A stretch of DNA of 64,000 nucleotides, taken from positions 272,088,900-272,152,899 of the forward strand of contig CM056993.1 of NCBI GenBank assembly GCA_029891345.1, given 5' to 3'. Positions 13,110 to 24,164 of the stretch are shown one piece after another (positions within the stretch are counted from its first letter, which is position 1; each line of letters opens with the position of its first letter). The translations under genes were made by a program, and so were the position numbers. The notes beneath the pieces are model-generated. The model made no database searches and was not told where the DNA came from. It saw only the letters and a list, made by a program, of their open reading frames with translations. The stretch comes from Dryococelus australis. Its lineage: Eukaryota > Arthropoda > Insecta > Phasmatodea > Phasmatidae.

Positions 13110-13145
13110 AATGTATGCATTACAAATGATATATATCGATATATA
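13063..13145. repeat. AT palindrome and (TA)n tract
   Basis: ATATATATCGATATTACTAT and its near mirror images, with repeated ATATCGATAT palindromes on both sides of a (TA)n run. It could form a cruciform. Confidence 0.7.
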
Positions 13146-14378
13146 GTAACCGAAAGTTTTGCAATGGATAAAATAATATTGTTTGTTTATTTAATTTTTC
13201 TCACTATAATGTGGAGAGAGAAAATATTATTCTTTCATTACTCGAACGAAAATGCAGTTTGAGTTCTAGCAGTACTCTACCATGGCGACCTTGAATAACA
13301 ACTTTATTGTTAACAACAGTAAACGCGATGCATTTTCCAAAAAAATATACCTTAAAATCTATTTTATAAACTGGTTATAATTATGTGATTTCAAATATGT
13401 GCAAAAAAACTTCACCTGCACTTTCCTCACAAGGGATAATGCTTTCTCATTAACACCAGATTATATTAATATATTAAGTGCCATAAAATATGAGTGATGA
13501 CTCATCCCGTAGCCGTCCACTACAGACCTTTATGCTCGTCCATAATCGAAGTGGCTTGACGCAACATAAGCAATCAGGTTAACGCCAACCACATCCTCCT
13601 CATACACAGTTTGCCCACCACACCCTAGCTATAGCGCAGCACGCATCCACACTCTACGAGTGCCAAGCTTAGTGCGACGTTATGTTAAGCGCGCCATGCA
13701 TAGAGTGCAGATGGAAAAGTGTTACTGAGTGCAGTGCATGTCCAAAGTGACCATGCGCTCCGCAGCACAGCAAGATCTTGCTCAGAGATAAATAGAAATT
13801 GGTATAATAACAACAGCATTAGTAGTCCCACATGATTAGCCTGCCCACCACCGCCAGCCAGTACATCTCTCAGGCAAGTTAGTCATTATTCAGCATCTAG
13901 TGAGGTTGGTTGCATGTTGTTGCATTCCGTGTTTCCATGCCAGGGCTGCATTCAATTTTTGTTTTCACCTACCATTTCATTTATCAATAGTTAAGTCTTT
14001 TGGAAGGTAGTTTCATATTGCTGCCCAGGTCCCCTCACCTTCCCCAGAGCTTGAATCGCCTGGGAAAGCTTACGTTTTTCACTTAATGAGTTCACTGCCT
14101 TTGCGCCTTTCTCAGTGCTACCCTTGAAGGCGGCCGGACAGTAATGTAAAGTGACTCCCTAAATGAGAGTTATAGTGAAATAATGAGAAAATTCCACAGT
14201 AATTGAACTCAAATATTTTTATTCCGGTTTGACTTCGAGCACTTAAGGGAGCGGGCCATCGCCCTTCCCCATCATAAATTCCAAAGAGTTTATTATAACT
14301 GTTCCAGTGTGTGATTTCAGTGTGTTATGGTATTGCATTGTTTTTCTGTCCTAACAGGGCTCTCAGGAATGATGGCGA
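13146..14378. other. No recognisable gene
   Basis: No coding homology. Around 13500-13760 the sequence is richer in GC and contains short direct repeats but no interpretable structure. Confidence 0.45.
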
Positions 14379-14379
14379 T

Positions 14380-14462
<83 letters not shown>
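14379..14462. repeat. (CA)n(TA)n compound microsatellite
   Basis: About 11 CA units followed by about 30 TA units. The open frames across it are repeat translations only. Confidence 0.95.
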
Positions 14463-14463
<1 letters not shown>

Positions 14464-14489
14464 CAAAATTGGTGCAGAGGCCTGGGGCT

Positions 14490-15454
14490 GGAGGCATGAG
14501 ACTCCTGCCACCATGTTGGATTCTGGACTTCCCACTCTGTCATTGTGGTCATGCATCCACCATCTTGGATTCAACCATGTTTCTAACCAATATGCCACTA
14601 TCTTTGTAGCCAGTATGTCACCATCTTTAAACCAGTATGTCATTTTTTCTTGCTCTTGCATACCAAGTGTTTTCTCCGAGTGCTCTTACTTTTTTCTCTT
14701 TTGCATTTTTTCTCTTCCTTCTCTTTCCCTTTTTTCCTCTCTGAGGGTTTTCTCCAAGTGCCCCATTTTTCTCATCTGCATTTTTCTTACTTTTTCTATC
14801 TTCTCTTCCTTTTATTCTCTCTCTTTCCTTTCCATTATTTTCTCTTTTATCCTTTCTCTTTCATTCGTTCATTATTTGTTTACATCGGTTGTTACTGGAG
14901 GCCGCCATCTTGGTTTTTGCATTTGTCATTAGTTCCTAATTAGTTCTGATGTTGGCCACTAGGAGAACTGCCACATTGATTCTGGGTTTAGCCACTAGGA
15001 GAACTGGTGGTGCTCTTGTTCAATTAGTCGAACGGCCATCATATTGGATTTTTATAAGTATACATAAAAACTGTTTTAGTAAATATATGCCAAGTGTTTT
15101 ATATTATAAACGTTGATTATTAGCACTTTTTCGATTTTTATTTACATATAATATTTTTTTTTTAATATCCCAGACTTAAGTATGTAGGAACTTCTATGTT
15201 GAACTTAGCAAAAAAAAATATATTTGATACTCCTATGTTATGTAATGCTTGTAAATTGTTTCCAACACACCATCCCATAAAAAAGTTTAGTACCTACTTC
15301 ACGTAACCTAACTTTACCTTACCTTACTTCACCTAATCTAACTTCACCTAAACCAATCATCCTGTAAGAACTCTGAATGCATATTTTTATTTATCTCAAC
15401 ATTCACTTAACCTAACCGCCATACTCTAGTCATCGCCAGACCCCTCTCCGCCTC
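14490..15454. repeat. Degenerate CCATCTTGGAT repeats and pyrimidine-rich tract
   Basis: CCACCATGTTGGATTC, CCACCATCTTGGATTC, GCCGCCATCTTGG and GGCCATCATATTGGAT recur, and GCCACTAGGAGAACTG occurs twice (about 14955 and 14992). Between them 14640-14870 is a C/T-rich tract whose long open frames are low-complexity. The segment before 15455 contains degenerate ACCTAACTTCACC repeats. This is the left outside flank of the Polinton-like element. Confidence 0.55.
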
Positions 15455-16140
15455 TCCCCCCTTCCAGCCTTACTTAACAGCCATATAGAATTGTACTGAG
15501 TACAAAACCAGATATAATACCTTTCACCATGTCATTAGCTTGCCTCATTCATGCTATTATCAATACAGTTCTATATCCACCACCATACCTCAGATTTACT
15601 TATCAATATTAAAAGTAAACTATATTGACTACCATTTCACCCCATATAACTTTGCCAGTTACACATATAAACACGCCATCCCAGCTGCCCAACCAATCAA
15701 ATATTCCAACCATGATATCATAAGATCAATACTATTAATTTAGCTATGTACGACACCAATGTCGTCTTAATTCTCATCAAACAATTCCGCTCTTACTAAA
15801 CGACCATACCAGCTAAGCATTCTACCCTCCCCCCTTCCCCTTTTAACTAACTAAACATCCCATCAAACCATTCCGTTCTTACAAAAAACTAATCACACAA
15901 TTAAACCATTATCCTCACACCATCTAACATACACTTTTTCCATACTGCCAAAATAACCGAACATGTGATCAGGTCATACCAGTCAACATAACAACTATAC
16001 TAACCATACAAGCAAACCAACTGTACAACCAAGTCATACTTGTATGCATTCCACCCCATGTCAGGACTTTGAAAGACATATTAACCTAAACTAACTCCAC
16101 TTCAGTATCAATTAACGTAACTTCACCCAACCTAACATAT

Positions 16141-16262
16141 TAAAGGCATCGCACTTAGCACTGAAGGCACCACATTTAGCATCGCAGGTACCACACTTAG
16201 CTCTGCAGGCAACACACTTAGCATTGCAGTCACTGCAGTTAGCCCTGCAGGCACCACATTTA
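16141..16262. repeat. 21-bp minisatellite in left arm
   Basis: Five to six units of a 21-bp repeat of the form GGCACCACATTTAGCATCGCA. The mirror array is at about 31406-31530 in the right arm. On the right-arm plus strand the units read as Cys-rich heptads (CNAKCVA, CRAKCGT, CDAKCGA). Confidence 0.85.
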
Positions 16263-16462
16263 GGGGTCTTTAGGGGTCATTTAGGGGTCATTAGGGGTCA
16301 TTAGGTGTCATTTAGGGGAGACTTAGGTTCATTTAGAAGTCATTATGGGTCATTTGGAGTCTTTTAAGAGTCGTTTGGAGTTATTTGGAGTCATTTAGGA
16401 GTCAGTTAGTAGTCCTTTAGGAGTCATTTTGGAGTCATTTTAGAGTCATCTAGGAGTCAAAG
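16262..16462. repeat. ATTTAGGGGTC-type subterminal array, left arm
   Basis: About 17 imperfect 10-13 bp units of the type TCATTTAGGGG / TCATTTAGGAG. The right-arm counterpart (about 31100-31405) holds more units, so the arrays have changed length independently of the rest of the arms. Confidence 0.85.
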
Positions 16463-17337
16463 GTCACGGGACAAATTATCAGTCTTTTGAGTGGCAGGTC
16501 TGACAGTAAGCAGTTTTAAGTGTGACAATGAGCTCAAACTGAGTGAAAATAACACAAGGACGAAATATATTTTCGCATTAAAAAGAACTTGGCAACGATG
16601 ATTAGTTAGCAGCTATCGTAGACCATTTCAAAACGAGTACTATAGCCCTCCTACGCCATGCACTCGCATTAATTTGATTTCAACTGAATTAATAAGTGTT
16701 TCAGAGGAGCAGATACACACATTACTATGAATTTATATACCATTTTTATTCACATATGTATTATGCTATTCAATATATAGATCACCCAATTTTTTTGCAG
16801 AATATCTGCTCTACTGAGCGGGCCCCAGACTAAATTTACTAATACCTCAAACTAGAAGTCAAGCATACCTCAGCCCACAGTTCAGATGTCTTGAAAAAAC
16901 CATTGCTAAATTTAAACTCACCACACCCTCTTCATTTTATCCGAGGACCAGCTGACCTTGTAAATGTTAAGAGCATGTCTGTACCTGCACTGTAACTGGA
17001 GTCTGTACATGCTTCCTGGCAGTTTTTGCACCTGGATGGTGTCAGATAGCCTTAGTCAGCACATAGCAAGTCTGTACCTACACAGCATCTGGTAAACAAA
17101 GAGAATGAGACAGCAGGCTACACGATCAAGTACAAGCCTGCAACTGAATTGAACATTGGGTCAGCATGAAGGAAGTTTCGTACGTATTCTAATCAATCGT
17201 GTAGTACTCTGCATATAATAAAATCAGACGAACACACGTAAATAATACTATATTACTTTCCACATAAATTGATTGTGTGCTAATATAAAAAAAAACATTT
17301 CAGAGTTTTTTATTCATTACCTGTGTTCAGATATAAC

Positions 17338-18109
17338 TTACTAGGGGACCCAGCCTGGGACCTTTTTTTTCTATGGTTATGGGGCTAGAACAGTTACAAT
17401 GTTAACAAATTTGGTTATCATACAAAGACTGAAAAAAAATATTGCATAGATATTTGTAGGTAATAATGAAATGATATGAAATCAACTCAACATTGAAGCC
17501 ACTGTGGTCCCATTTAATATTTCTCTATCCACTTGGCCACTGTGGCCTCACTTAACATAGTTCTATCCACTGAGCCACTAAGGCCCCACTTGGAATCCCT
17601 CCATCCACTGAGCCACTAATGCCCCAATTGAATTAGTTATATCCACTGTGCCACTGCGATCCCACTTCGAATCTCTCTATCCACTGAGCCACTGCGGTCC
17701 CACTTGGAATCTCTCTATCCGATGAGTTAGTAAGGCCCCATTTCTGTGGTACCACTTGATATTGTTCTATGCACTAAGCCACTGCGGCCCCACTTAATAT
17801 AATTACATCCACAGAGCCACTAAGGACCCACTTGGAATCGCTCTATCCACTGAGTCACTGTGTCCCAACTTAATTAACTCAACACTGAAGCGAGACATTT
17901 AAAGTAAACAAAAATGATATTCCATTACCTTCATATCTCTATGCAATATTCTCTATGCATTAATACAAAACTTTTCATAGGGAAAAGGTAATTAAAAAAT
18001 TAGTTTTTTGGGTAAAAGTTAATAATTGTGTAATCTGATCTTGCTGAAATTCGATCTTGGCCTGTATTTTACCCTGAGGATTCGCTCTGCAAAATTGAAG
18101 AACTTTTGT

Positions 18110-18110
<1 letters not shown>
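17338..18110 (+). repeat. Interspersed repeat with internal ~37-bp minisatellite (copy 1)
   Basis: Starts CTAGGGGACCCAGCC and is homologous to 36233-36945. It contains several units of a ~37-bp repeat (TATCCACTGAGCCACTAAGG then CCCCACTTGGAATC). The 3' part matches copy 2 up to GAACTTTTGTTGA, where copy 1 passes into a (TA)n tract. It lies inside the PolB element, so it is probably a later insertion. Class unknown. Confidence 0.75.
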
Positions 18111-18179
<69 letters not shown>

Positions 18180-18187
18180 TATATATA
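18111..18187. repeat. (TA)n microsatellite
   Basis: Long TA run replacing the 3' end of the interspersed repeat seen intact in the 36.2-kb copy. Confidence 0.95.
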
Positions 18188-18299
18188 ACTTTGTTGTAGG
18201 TTAGTCCTTTTTGCATCTCGGTAATCACACTCGTGTTGTCCTTATGCGAAAATATCATGACATTTATTACACCGACACACTGTGCATGGGCATGTTATG

Positions 18300-19525
18300 T
18301 ACATAACTACACTTTTGAGGACATATACCGAAGTCGCAAGAGACCTACTTGCAGCAAACCTGGTACTAAGGTACTGATGAGAAATGCACTTCACCTTTAC
18401 AGGTCTTTGCATGCCTATGTAAATTGCAGCTACTGCTGAATTGCATATCTTGCCTGTTACACAAATATGACATACGACATGGATTTTGTGGTGCAATTTA
18501 AACACTCATGTCGCCGAGTTAGCGATAATGCGGGTCGTGGCTCCTTGTAGTTGAAGCCAAATGCAGGTCTTATTATTCACTGTATAGCGAGAGAAAGCTT
18601 CCAAATCGAACTTAGCATCTCCTGATACTAAGGTATCAGCATGTTTATATGTTAAATTCTCCCATCACACGGAAAAAACGTCATTGGATATTTTCTAAGT
18701 TCGATAGAGAAAATCAATACTGTTTTAATAGTTTCGGGTTTCGAACACGGGGCGTTACACCATGCCTAACAGTTACAGATTTATATCAGGTGCACATGAA
18801 TATTACAACTTGAAAATGTAATGTGCGAACATTACTAAGAATGTTTCCAAAACTTAGGTCACTACTTGAATTGTGATCCTTGTATCTTACCATGATTCAT
18901 ATATCTGTTACCGAAAATTTATATTTCCCGTTTATTATACATTCCTAAAGTGGTCTGCGAAACACTGAGAAAAATTGCGAAATTTTAATTCCAAAAGAGA
19001 AAAATTGTTTTTTTAATAGTTTCTGGACTCGAACTCTGGGACTTACACCGTACCTCGCCTTTGATGAATGCTTAATTCCTTATATCAGGTACGCATGAAT
19101 ACTAGACAGTGAACTATTAGTGTACGAACATTGCAAAAAGGCTTCAAAACTCATGACATTAATCTATTTGCTCCCCTATCATCTCAATCTGATTCCTATA
19201 TCAGATGCCTAGAACTTCCGTTTCCCCTTTAATATAAATTCCTATAATATTCACCAAACAATGGAAAAAATTGTCGAATTTTTTCTAAGTCCGATAAAAA
19301 AATTAATATTTTTATGGTCTCGAACTCAGAGCCCTGCACAGTTCTTCGCCTTTGATGACTGCTTAGATCTTTATATCAGGCACACATGAATATTGCGAGA
19401 AATAAACCGTATTTGTTCTAGAAAAAATTAACATTTCTATGGTTTCAGGCTTTCGACTGGAGGCCCTGCGCTACTCCTAACCAATAGATATTTGCATAAA
19501 CCTTTATATCAGGAGTTTTTAAGTA
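18300..19525. repeat. Diverged ~300-bp tandem array with tRNA-like box-B motifs
   Basis: Four or more related blocks begin near 18300, 18690, 18985, 19280 and (shortened) 19415. Each carries a TCGAAC-centred motif followed by ...ACACCATGCC or similar, then TTATATCAGG and CACATGAATAT. On the minus strand the TCGAAC motif reads as a box-B-like GTTCGAAACCC (or GTTCGAGTCC), so units may derive from a tRNA-related SINE. Units are strongly diverged. Confidence 0.6.
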
Positions 19526-20189
19526 TACAAACAGACAGAAAATCAAGTACATAAGTTCACTTAAAACGATCCATTGCACATGTCAGTATTCGATCTGTGG
19601 ACCATTAACTCAATGTAAGATCTCTATTCTTCATCCAATATGTGTGTAATAGCTTGCATTATTAGTTTCATTCACCAGAGAATTATTCAGAATTTTATTC
19701 CAGCGATTTTTAAATCAAATATCAGTCAGGTTGTACTGGAAAACCAGTAGTGTTCTTTCTCAATTATCATCAAACTTATAAAACTTTTCCTGAAAAACAT
19801 ATTTTGTAAGGAAGTATTACGTTCATGTGCGAGACATTAAAAATTCCATGTCGGCCATCGTCAAGCCTTAGTTAGTTACTTTGTATAAACAGTCCTTAGC
19901 ATCGCTGTGATTCCGCGGCTTGTGAAAAGAACAGACATCTAGCATGCTTCAGCAGTTACATCACTACCAGGCCCCCGGGCGCCGTGCGTGGGAGCCCCGA
20001 CATGTGGCATCTCATTGCACTGACCCAGCTGGTGTCTATCGCACATCAGTGCTTGGGAAAGGCATAGCATATGTGACAGCAGGAGGTGTTATCATGGTTT
20101 ATATTCAGGAAATACGTCATGATGCACGCTGCCACCCCCCCCCCCCCATCCCACGAGATTGGTCTGAAATAAACTTCGTGTAATTTTAT

Positions 20190-20255
20190 GAGCTTTGTTT
20201 ACACTAGGCAGAGGAATGTCCTGGAAGAAGAACTTTAGCAGGGTTTTTGTGCACC
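20190..20255 (+). repeat. Fragment related to the 49.2-kb MITE
   Basis: TTACACTAGGCAGAGGAATG and the following ~45 bp resemble 49570-49620 (ACCAGGCAGAAAAATATCC...). Only one end is present here. Confidence 0.4.
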
Positions 20256-20346
20256 TAATATTCGTGGACGAGTAATATTTAAGTGTAAAATAATTTAAAA
20301 AAAGTATGTGCTTTACACTTTCAAACCATAAAATTCAGCCCAAAAC

Positions 20347-20370
20347 TCCCCCCCCCCCCCCCCACCCCCC
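20347..20370. repeat. Poly(C) tract
   Basis: Run of C interrupted by a single A. A shorter C run is at about 20132-20149. Confidence 0.95.
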
Positions 20371-20549
20371 GCATAAGACACTGAAACCTACTCCTCCCAA
20401 GTCTTTCTGCTCCATTTGGGATTAACCATTAATAATTAGAAAATCATGTATGGAGAGATTGGACTGCTCTTAAGATATTATCCCGAGTAAATTCGTTCTC
20501 GTAAGACGTGTTGCAGAATACTCATGATTAGTGCTAGAGAAGACAGTAT

Positions 20550-20775
20550 AATGTGTAAGCTTACGAGGCCTTGAGAGCCGATGAGGGTGAAGTGAGGTGA
20601 GAATAGAGCAGCGTCGGAATGCAAGGACGGGGAGACGAGAAAACCCGCCGACCCGTGGCTTCGTCCGGCACAATTCCCACATATAAAAATCAGGAATCTG
20701 TCATGCTGGTAATTGAACCTGATTCGCGTAGGTTAAAGGCGAGTAGTTTGACCACTGTATTACCGCTGCCCAATT
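20550..20775 (-). mobile_element. tRNA-derived SINE (family 1), diverged copy
   Basis: On the minus strand it begins GGCAGCGGTAATACAGTGG and contains the family core GTGCCGGACGAAGCC, GGCGGGTTTTCTC and CATCGGCTCTCAAGGCCTCG. Box B is recognisable (GGTTCAATTACC) but degenerate. It is inserted inside the PolB element. Confidence 0.7.
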
Positions 20776-21149
20776 TTACACACAGAGGCTGATCGAGATA
20801 CCATCAATACATGTATCGATACGTTGATATTTGTATATTGACAAACATTCATGACAATCTAGAAGTGGATCCATTGCATCGATCACTACAGAACCACCAC
20901 TGCTGTTGGTCCACATTAAACATTACACAAGTTGTTCTATTTGAAGTTAGTTATTAGTTGGATGTAAGTTAGCGGAATAACGAATCAAATATAAAGTATC
21001 CTTTTATGCGAAACGTGATATACAGTATGCTGTTGTGTCAGGTAAATTAATTTTACAATGGTGTTTTTATTGATGGAAATCATTGTTGTTATAAGTATCC
21101 TACTAATATCGGAATAAAACTAGCAAAATATGTTTGTCTTTTTTTCAAG

Positions 21150-21470
21150 AAAAATAATTGTTCATGTTAGCCCTGTTCGAGCCACATTCGAGCATAGAAT
21201 AACTGAGCATACAGAAGTGAAATTACGTGTTGCGAATTGGCTTCGACAGGATGGAGACCCAGCTTATTTCGACAGAAATGTGTGGGACACCTGGATGTCA
21301 TGCATCCACGTCCATTGACTGGCAGACCCTCACCAGATCTTACGCTCCTCGACTATTTTGTTTTTGGTGCTAGAAAGAAATATGGTGTGCGAGACTCCAG
21401 TAATATCTGAGGAAGATCTCACCGCATGAGTAAATTCCGCGGCTGAAATATGCAGCTGTACTGAGCACAC
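21150..21470 (+). pseudogene. Mariner/Tc-type DDE transposase fragment
   Basis: The frame at 21130-21318 carries LRQDGDPAYFDRNV, matching the QDGAPxH block of mariner-like transposases. In the next frame SPDLTPLDYFVFGARK follows at about 21325-21375, matching the SPDLxPxDxFLWG block that holds the last catalytic Asp. Further on ISEEDLTA and VNSAAEI fit the C-terminal part. At least one frameshift and stops are present and the N-terminus is absent. It lies inside the PolB element and so inserted later. Confidence 0.75.
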
Positions 21471-22360
21471 AACTATAGCCTACTCATGGTAAAGTGATCA
21501 CTTTATAAATCTGTCTCATTTTGACTAATACACTTTCAAAAATAATCGGAAAAAACTGGACAAGTGTTAGGTAATATTCGCAAACTTGTGGGGGAAACAT
21601 CGTTTTCCTTACAGGTAAGGTAAAATTACCACACTCTGGAATAAAATTCATGTACATGGTAGTGGAAAATCCCATATATGGATGGCAAAATTACCTTACA
21701 ATGTGTGCATCTCTTCAGTGTTCTCAACGTCTAAGTGGAGGGGTGTCCTTCGTATAATTAGCATGTACTCCACTCCCATGCTGTTCTCTCAGAAGAAGAT
21801 TAATTTTGAGATTGGGGATCAAATATGGTTATATCGGAAGTTGGTCGGTACTACTCGAAATTATGTAGAATTCATAAGTAATAAATAAATCTATGTTGGT
21901 TGAAATAACTAAAATATGTATATTAAAAATAATTATGATTATTATCATATATTTCTTATTAAAAATATTGGTTATTCCACATTCATACAGACATACATAC
22001 ACCACCACTGATTAACTAGACATACATACATCCCCACTGATTAACACACACCACTGTGACAGTTGACAGTGATATCAGTTTCCTCAGGGAACTCACTAGG
22101 AGCATTTCGCCATTGTGGTGATATGTGGTGTGTAATCGAACAGTTGATTTAATATCCAACATGCAGGCAAAAAGCCTGTATTTGGCCATAAATACTTCAA
22201 CTAGACCTATGTAATTACATGAAAATAAGTACTATTTTTCGTCTACATCAGCAACCATCAGCTCACACAGTACTTTGCAAATGATGATGGAGGAGTTAGT
22301 TTACAAGTTCTCCTTGAGTTATTGAGTAATAAGTGCCTTTTCTGAAAACAATTGATTAAA

Positions 22361-22492
22361 TTACAACCACCACACACCTGGTGTATTGTCCCTATGATTC
22401 ACCTTATAGGTGAATAAATTTTGCTGTCAGTGGTCACAGTGTGTAAGTAAATAAGTATTTGTTATGTGTGTGTGTGTGTGTGTGTGTGTGTG
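22361..22492. repeat. Short interspersed repeat followed by (GT)n
   Basis: TGGTGTATTGTCCCTATGAT, then TCACCTTATAGGTG and GTCAGTGGTCACAGT, is homologous to 54805-54880. A (GT)14 run follows at 22465-22492. Confidence 0.65.
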
Positions 22493-23010
22493 AGACTATA
22501 CCTTGATAGGGTAATGCATGTGAAGTAGTAATTCTGAGAACATCAATAATTAATCACAGAAAAAGACCATAATTGGATAATAATTGTGATATGCCATGTT
22601 TTAAAAGCTAGGAGATCTCCGCAATGATTTCGCTCCTCCTCCTCCTCTTCCTACAATGTATTGTATAAAACAAGCAGAATTTAATATTGAAAAATTCTCA
22701 AATTTCAGTTGTCACAAATTCACCTGATATTTTTTCCTACATAGTTTATGAGTAGTGGGGGAGGGGAAGGTGCCTGGCTAGTGAGTATGCATGGTCGGGT
22801 GTGAGGGGGAAAAGCTACGCTGGGAGGGAGGGAAAGTCAACCAATGAAAATGTTTGGTCAATAATAATTATCTTATATACCACATACATGCTGAGAAAAT
22901 ACGCAGGGGAAAGCTGGAAGGAAGTGGACGTTGGCCAATGAAAAATGCTATGGTAACTAGAGGTACTATTTTCCTTAAATTACTCTGCATCTCCCACCAT
23001 TTTTCTAGGC

Positions 23011-23050
23011 TATATAAAGGCCGAAACATCGCCAAATCCCTCACTCTGAT
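23011..23050 (+). promoter_or_regulatory. TATA promoter for the PolB transcript (candidate)
   Basis: A TATATAAAGG box at 23011-23020 is followed about 30 bp downstream by TCACTCTGAT (23041), close to an arthropod initiator. It precedes the candidate leader exons of the polymerase gene in the same orientation. Confidence 0.5.
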
Positions 23051-24012
23051 ATCAGCGCTTACTGTCTGCAAATCCGAGTATCCTTTTGCTTAGTCCCCAT
23101 TTTGCATTTAGTGAGTTAATGCGAGGTTTCACAGTCACCTTCCAGTTTAGCTTCGAGTATTTGCTCGCTAAGGTATGTTATGTTTTAAAGTAAACTTTTA
23201 TTACTGGTTAAATTAATCTTGTTAAAGAATGAGCTCTTAATTTTTAAAAAAAATAAGTGAATGACTGTTTGCCAGAAAGCTCTTAATTTGTTTACATAAA
23301 AAGGTTTATGCAATCAATTTTTTTTAATGGGCTCTTGAATTTTAAAATTTAGTGAATAATTGTTTGCCAGGGAGTTCTCAAATTTTTTAAAAAGCTTTTT
23401 ATGCTAACGACTTTTAAAATAAAATTTATTTGCATACATGTTACAATGCAAAGTTATTAATTATGTTTATTTTATTTTGTGCAGTGCGTGTCAGCCAGTA
23501 CGTCAGCCCCTAGCCAAAGGTTTATGCTTGGTCTGCCAACCGACATCGGAGTAAGTCAGCACCGACTGTCAGTTGTCGCATGTCGGAAATTATTTTCAAA
23601 GTAAGTACTAGTATCTATACTAAAAGTTATATAAATATTTTTGTTTTATTTTTTTAACGCACATTAATCCTTTGTAGGTCATTGCAGTCAGCAGTCACAG
23701 GTTCCGCCAGTTCCTGAGGTTGCTGATATGTCAATTTGCGGTCAAGCCTGTACGTCCGTAAGGAAACGAGAGCATCTTCGCCCTAATACAAGTAGTGAGC
23801 ATAACACTACGAGACAAATATTTTTGTGTACGATTATTTTAATATAGTTTTTTTTTACATTACATGGTGAACTTTTGTCCAGGTGAAGTGACTTCTGTGA
23901 TCGGGCGTCAGAGAGTCTCCTTCAATAAAATTGCCAGTTTCACGGGAGTGCATAGCAACACAGTCTGTCGTTGTTAGGAGAGAGTGACTGCAGTCTTCCT
24001 TTTCTTCTTCTG
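23041..24012 (+). other. Candidate non-coding 5' leader exons of the PolB gene
   Basis: Four segments are bounded by consensus splice sites: 23041-23172 (donor AAG|GTATGT), 23485-23600 (acceptor TTTTGTGCAG, donor AAA|GTAAGT), 23678-23757 (acceptor CCTTTGTAG, donor GTAAGG) and 23883-24012 (acceptor TTTTGTCCAG, donor CTG|GTAAGT). They are more GC-rich than the intervening AT-rich, T-rich introns. The next acceptor, TTTGTTGCAG at 25253, leads to the first coding exon. The frame entering that exon meets a stop within exon 4, so the leader appears non-coding. Chaining these sites is inference; no transcript evidence is available. Confidence 0.4.
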
Positions 24013-24164
24013 GTAAGTAACGCTGCTGTCTCCATGCTGAACTGTTTGTGAGGATTTTAACAATACTCATAAAAAAATGTAGTGTTGTTTTAAAAAAGGG
24101 TCAGTGAAATAACTATATTATTCTGTTTTTTAAAGCATTTATTGCATTGATAAAAAAATTCTAA

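Larger units (their letters stand above)
15455..17178 (+). repeat. Left terminal inverted repeat of the PolB element
   Basis: Matches the reverse complement of 30378-32216. The outer match begins at TCCCCCCTTCCAGCC and the inner match ends at ATGAAGGAAGTTT. By eye the stretch 16857-17033 is identical between the arms, and other sampled stretches differ at only a few positions. The arm contains the 21-bp and 11-bp arrays described separately, which account for most of the length difference. Confidence 0.9.

Noticed and set aside
14317-14932. Long open frames on both strands across the CA/TA microsatellite and the C/T-rich tract
   Set aside because: They translate dinucleotide repeats (IYIYIY, THTHTH) and low-complexity Ser/Phe/Leu runs; no domain or codon pattern.
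15280-15455. ACCTAACC-like repeats as a telomere end
   Set aside because: Too degenerate and internal, mixed with TTACC and CTTCACC; no uniform TTAGG array.
16262-16462. Regularly spaced short repeats resembling a CRISPR array
   Set aside because: Units are contiguous and imperfect with no unique spacers, in eukaryotic DNA; a tandem array in a transposon arm.
18019-18258. Minus-strand frame across the (TA)n tract
   Set aside because: Pure repeat translation joined to non-coding sequence of the interspersed repeat.
23855-24070. Minus-strand 71-codon frame
   Set aside because: Overlaps the candidate leader exon with better splice evidence on the plus strand and has no homology.
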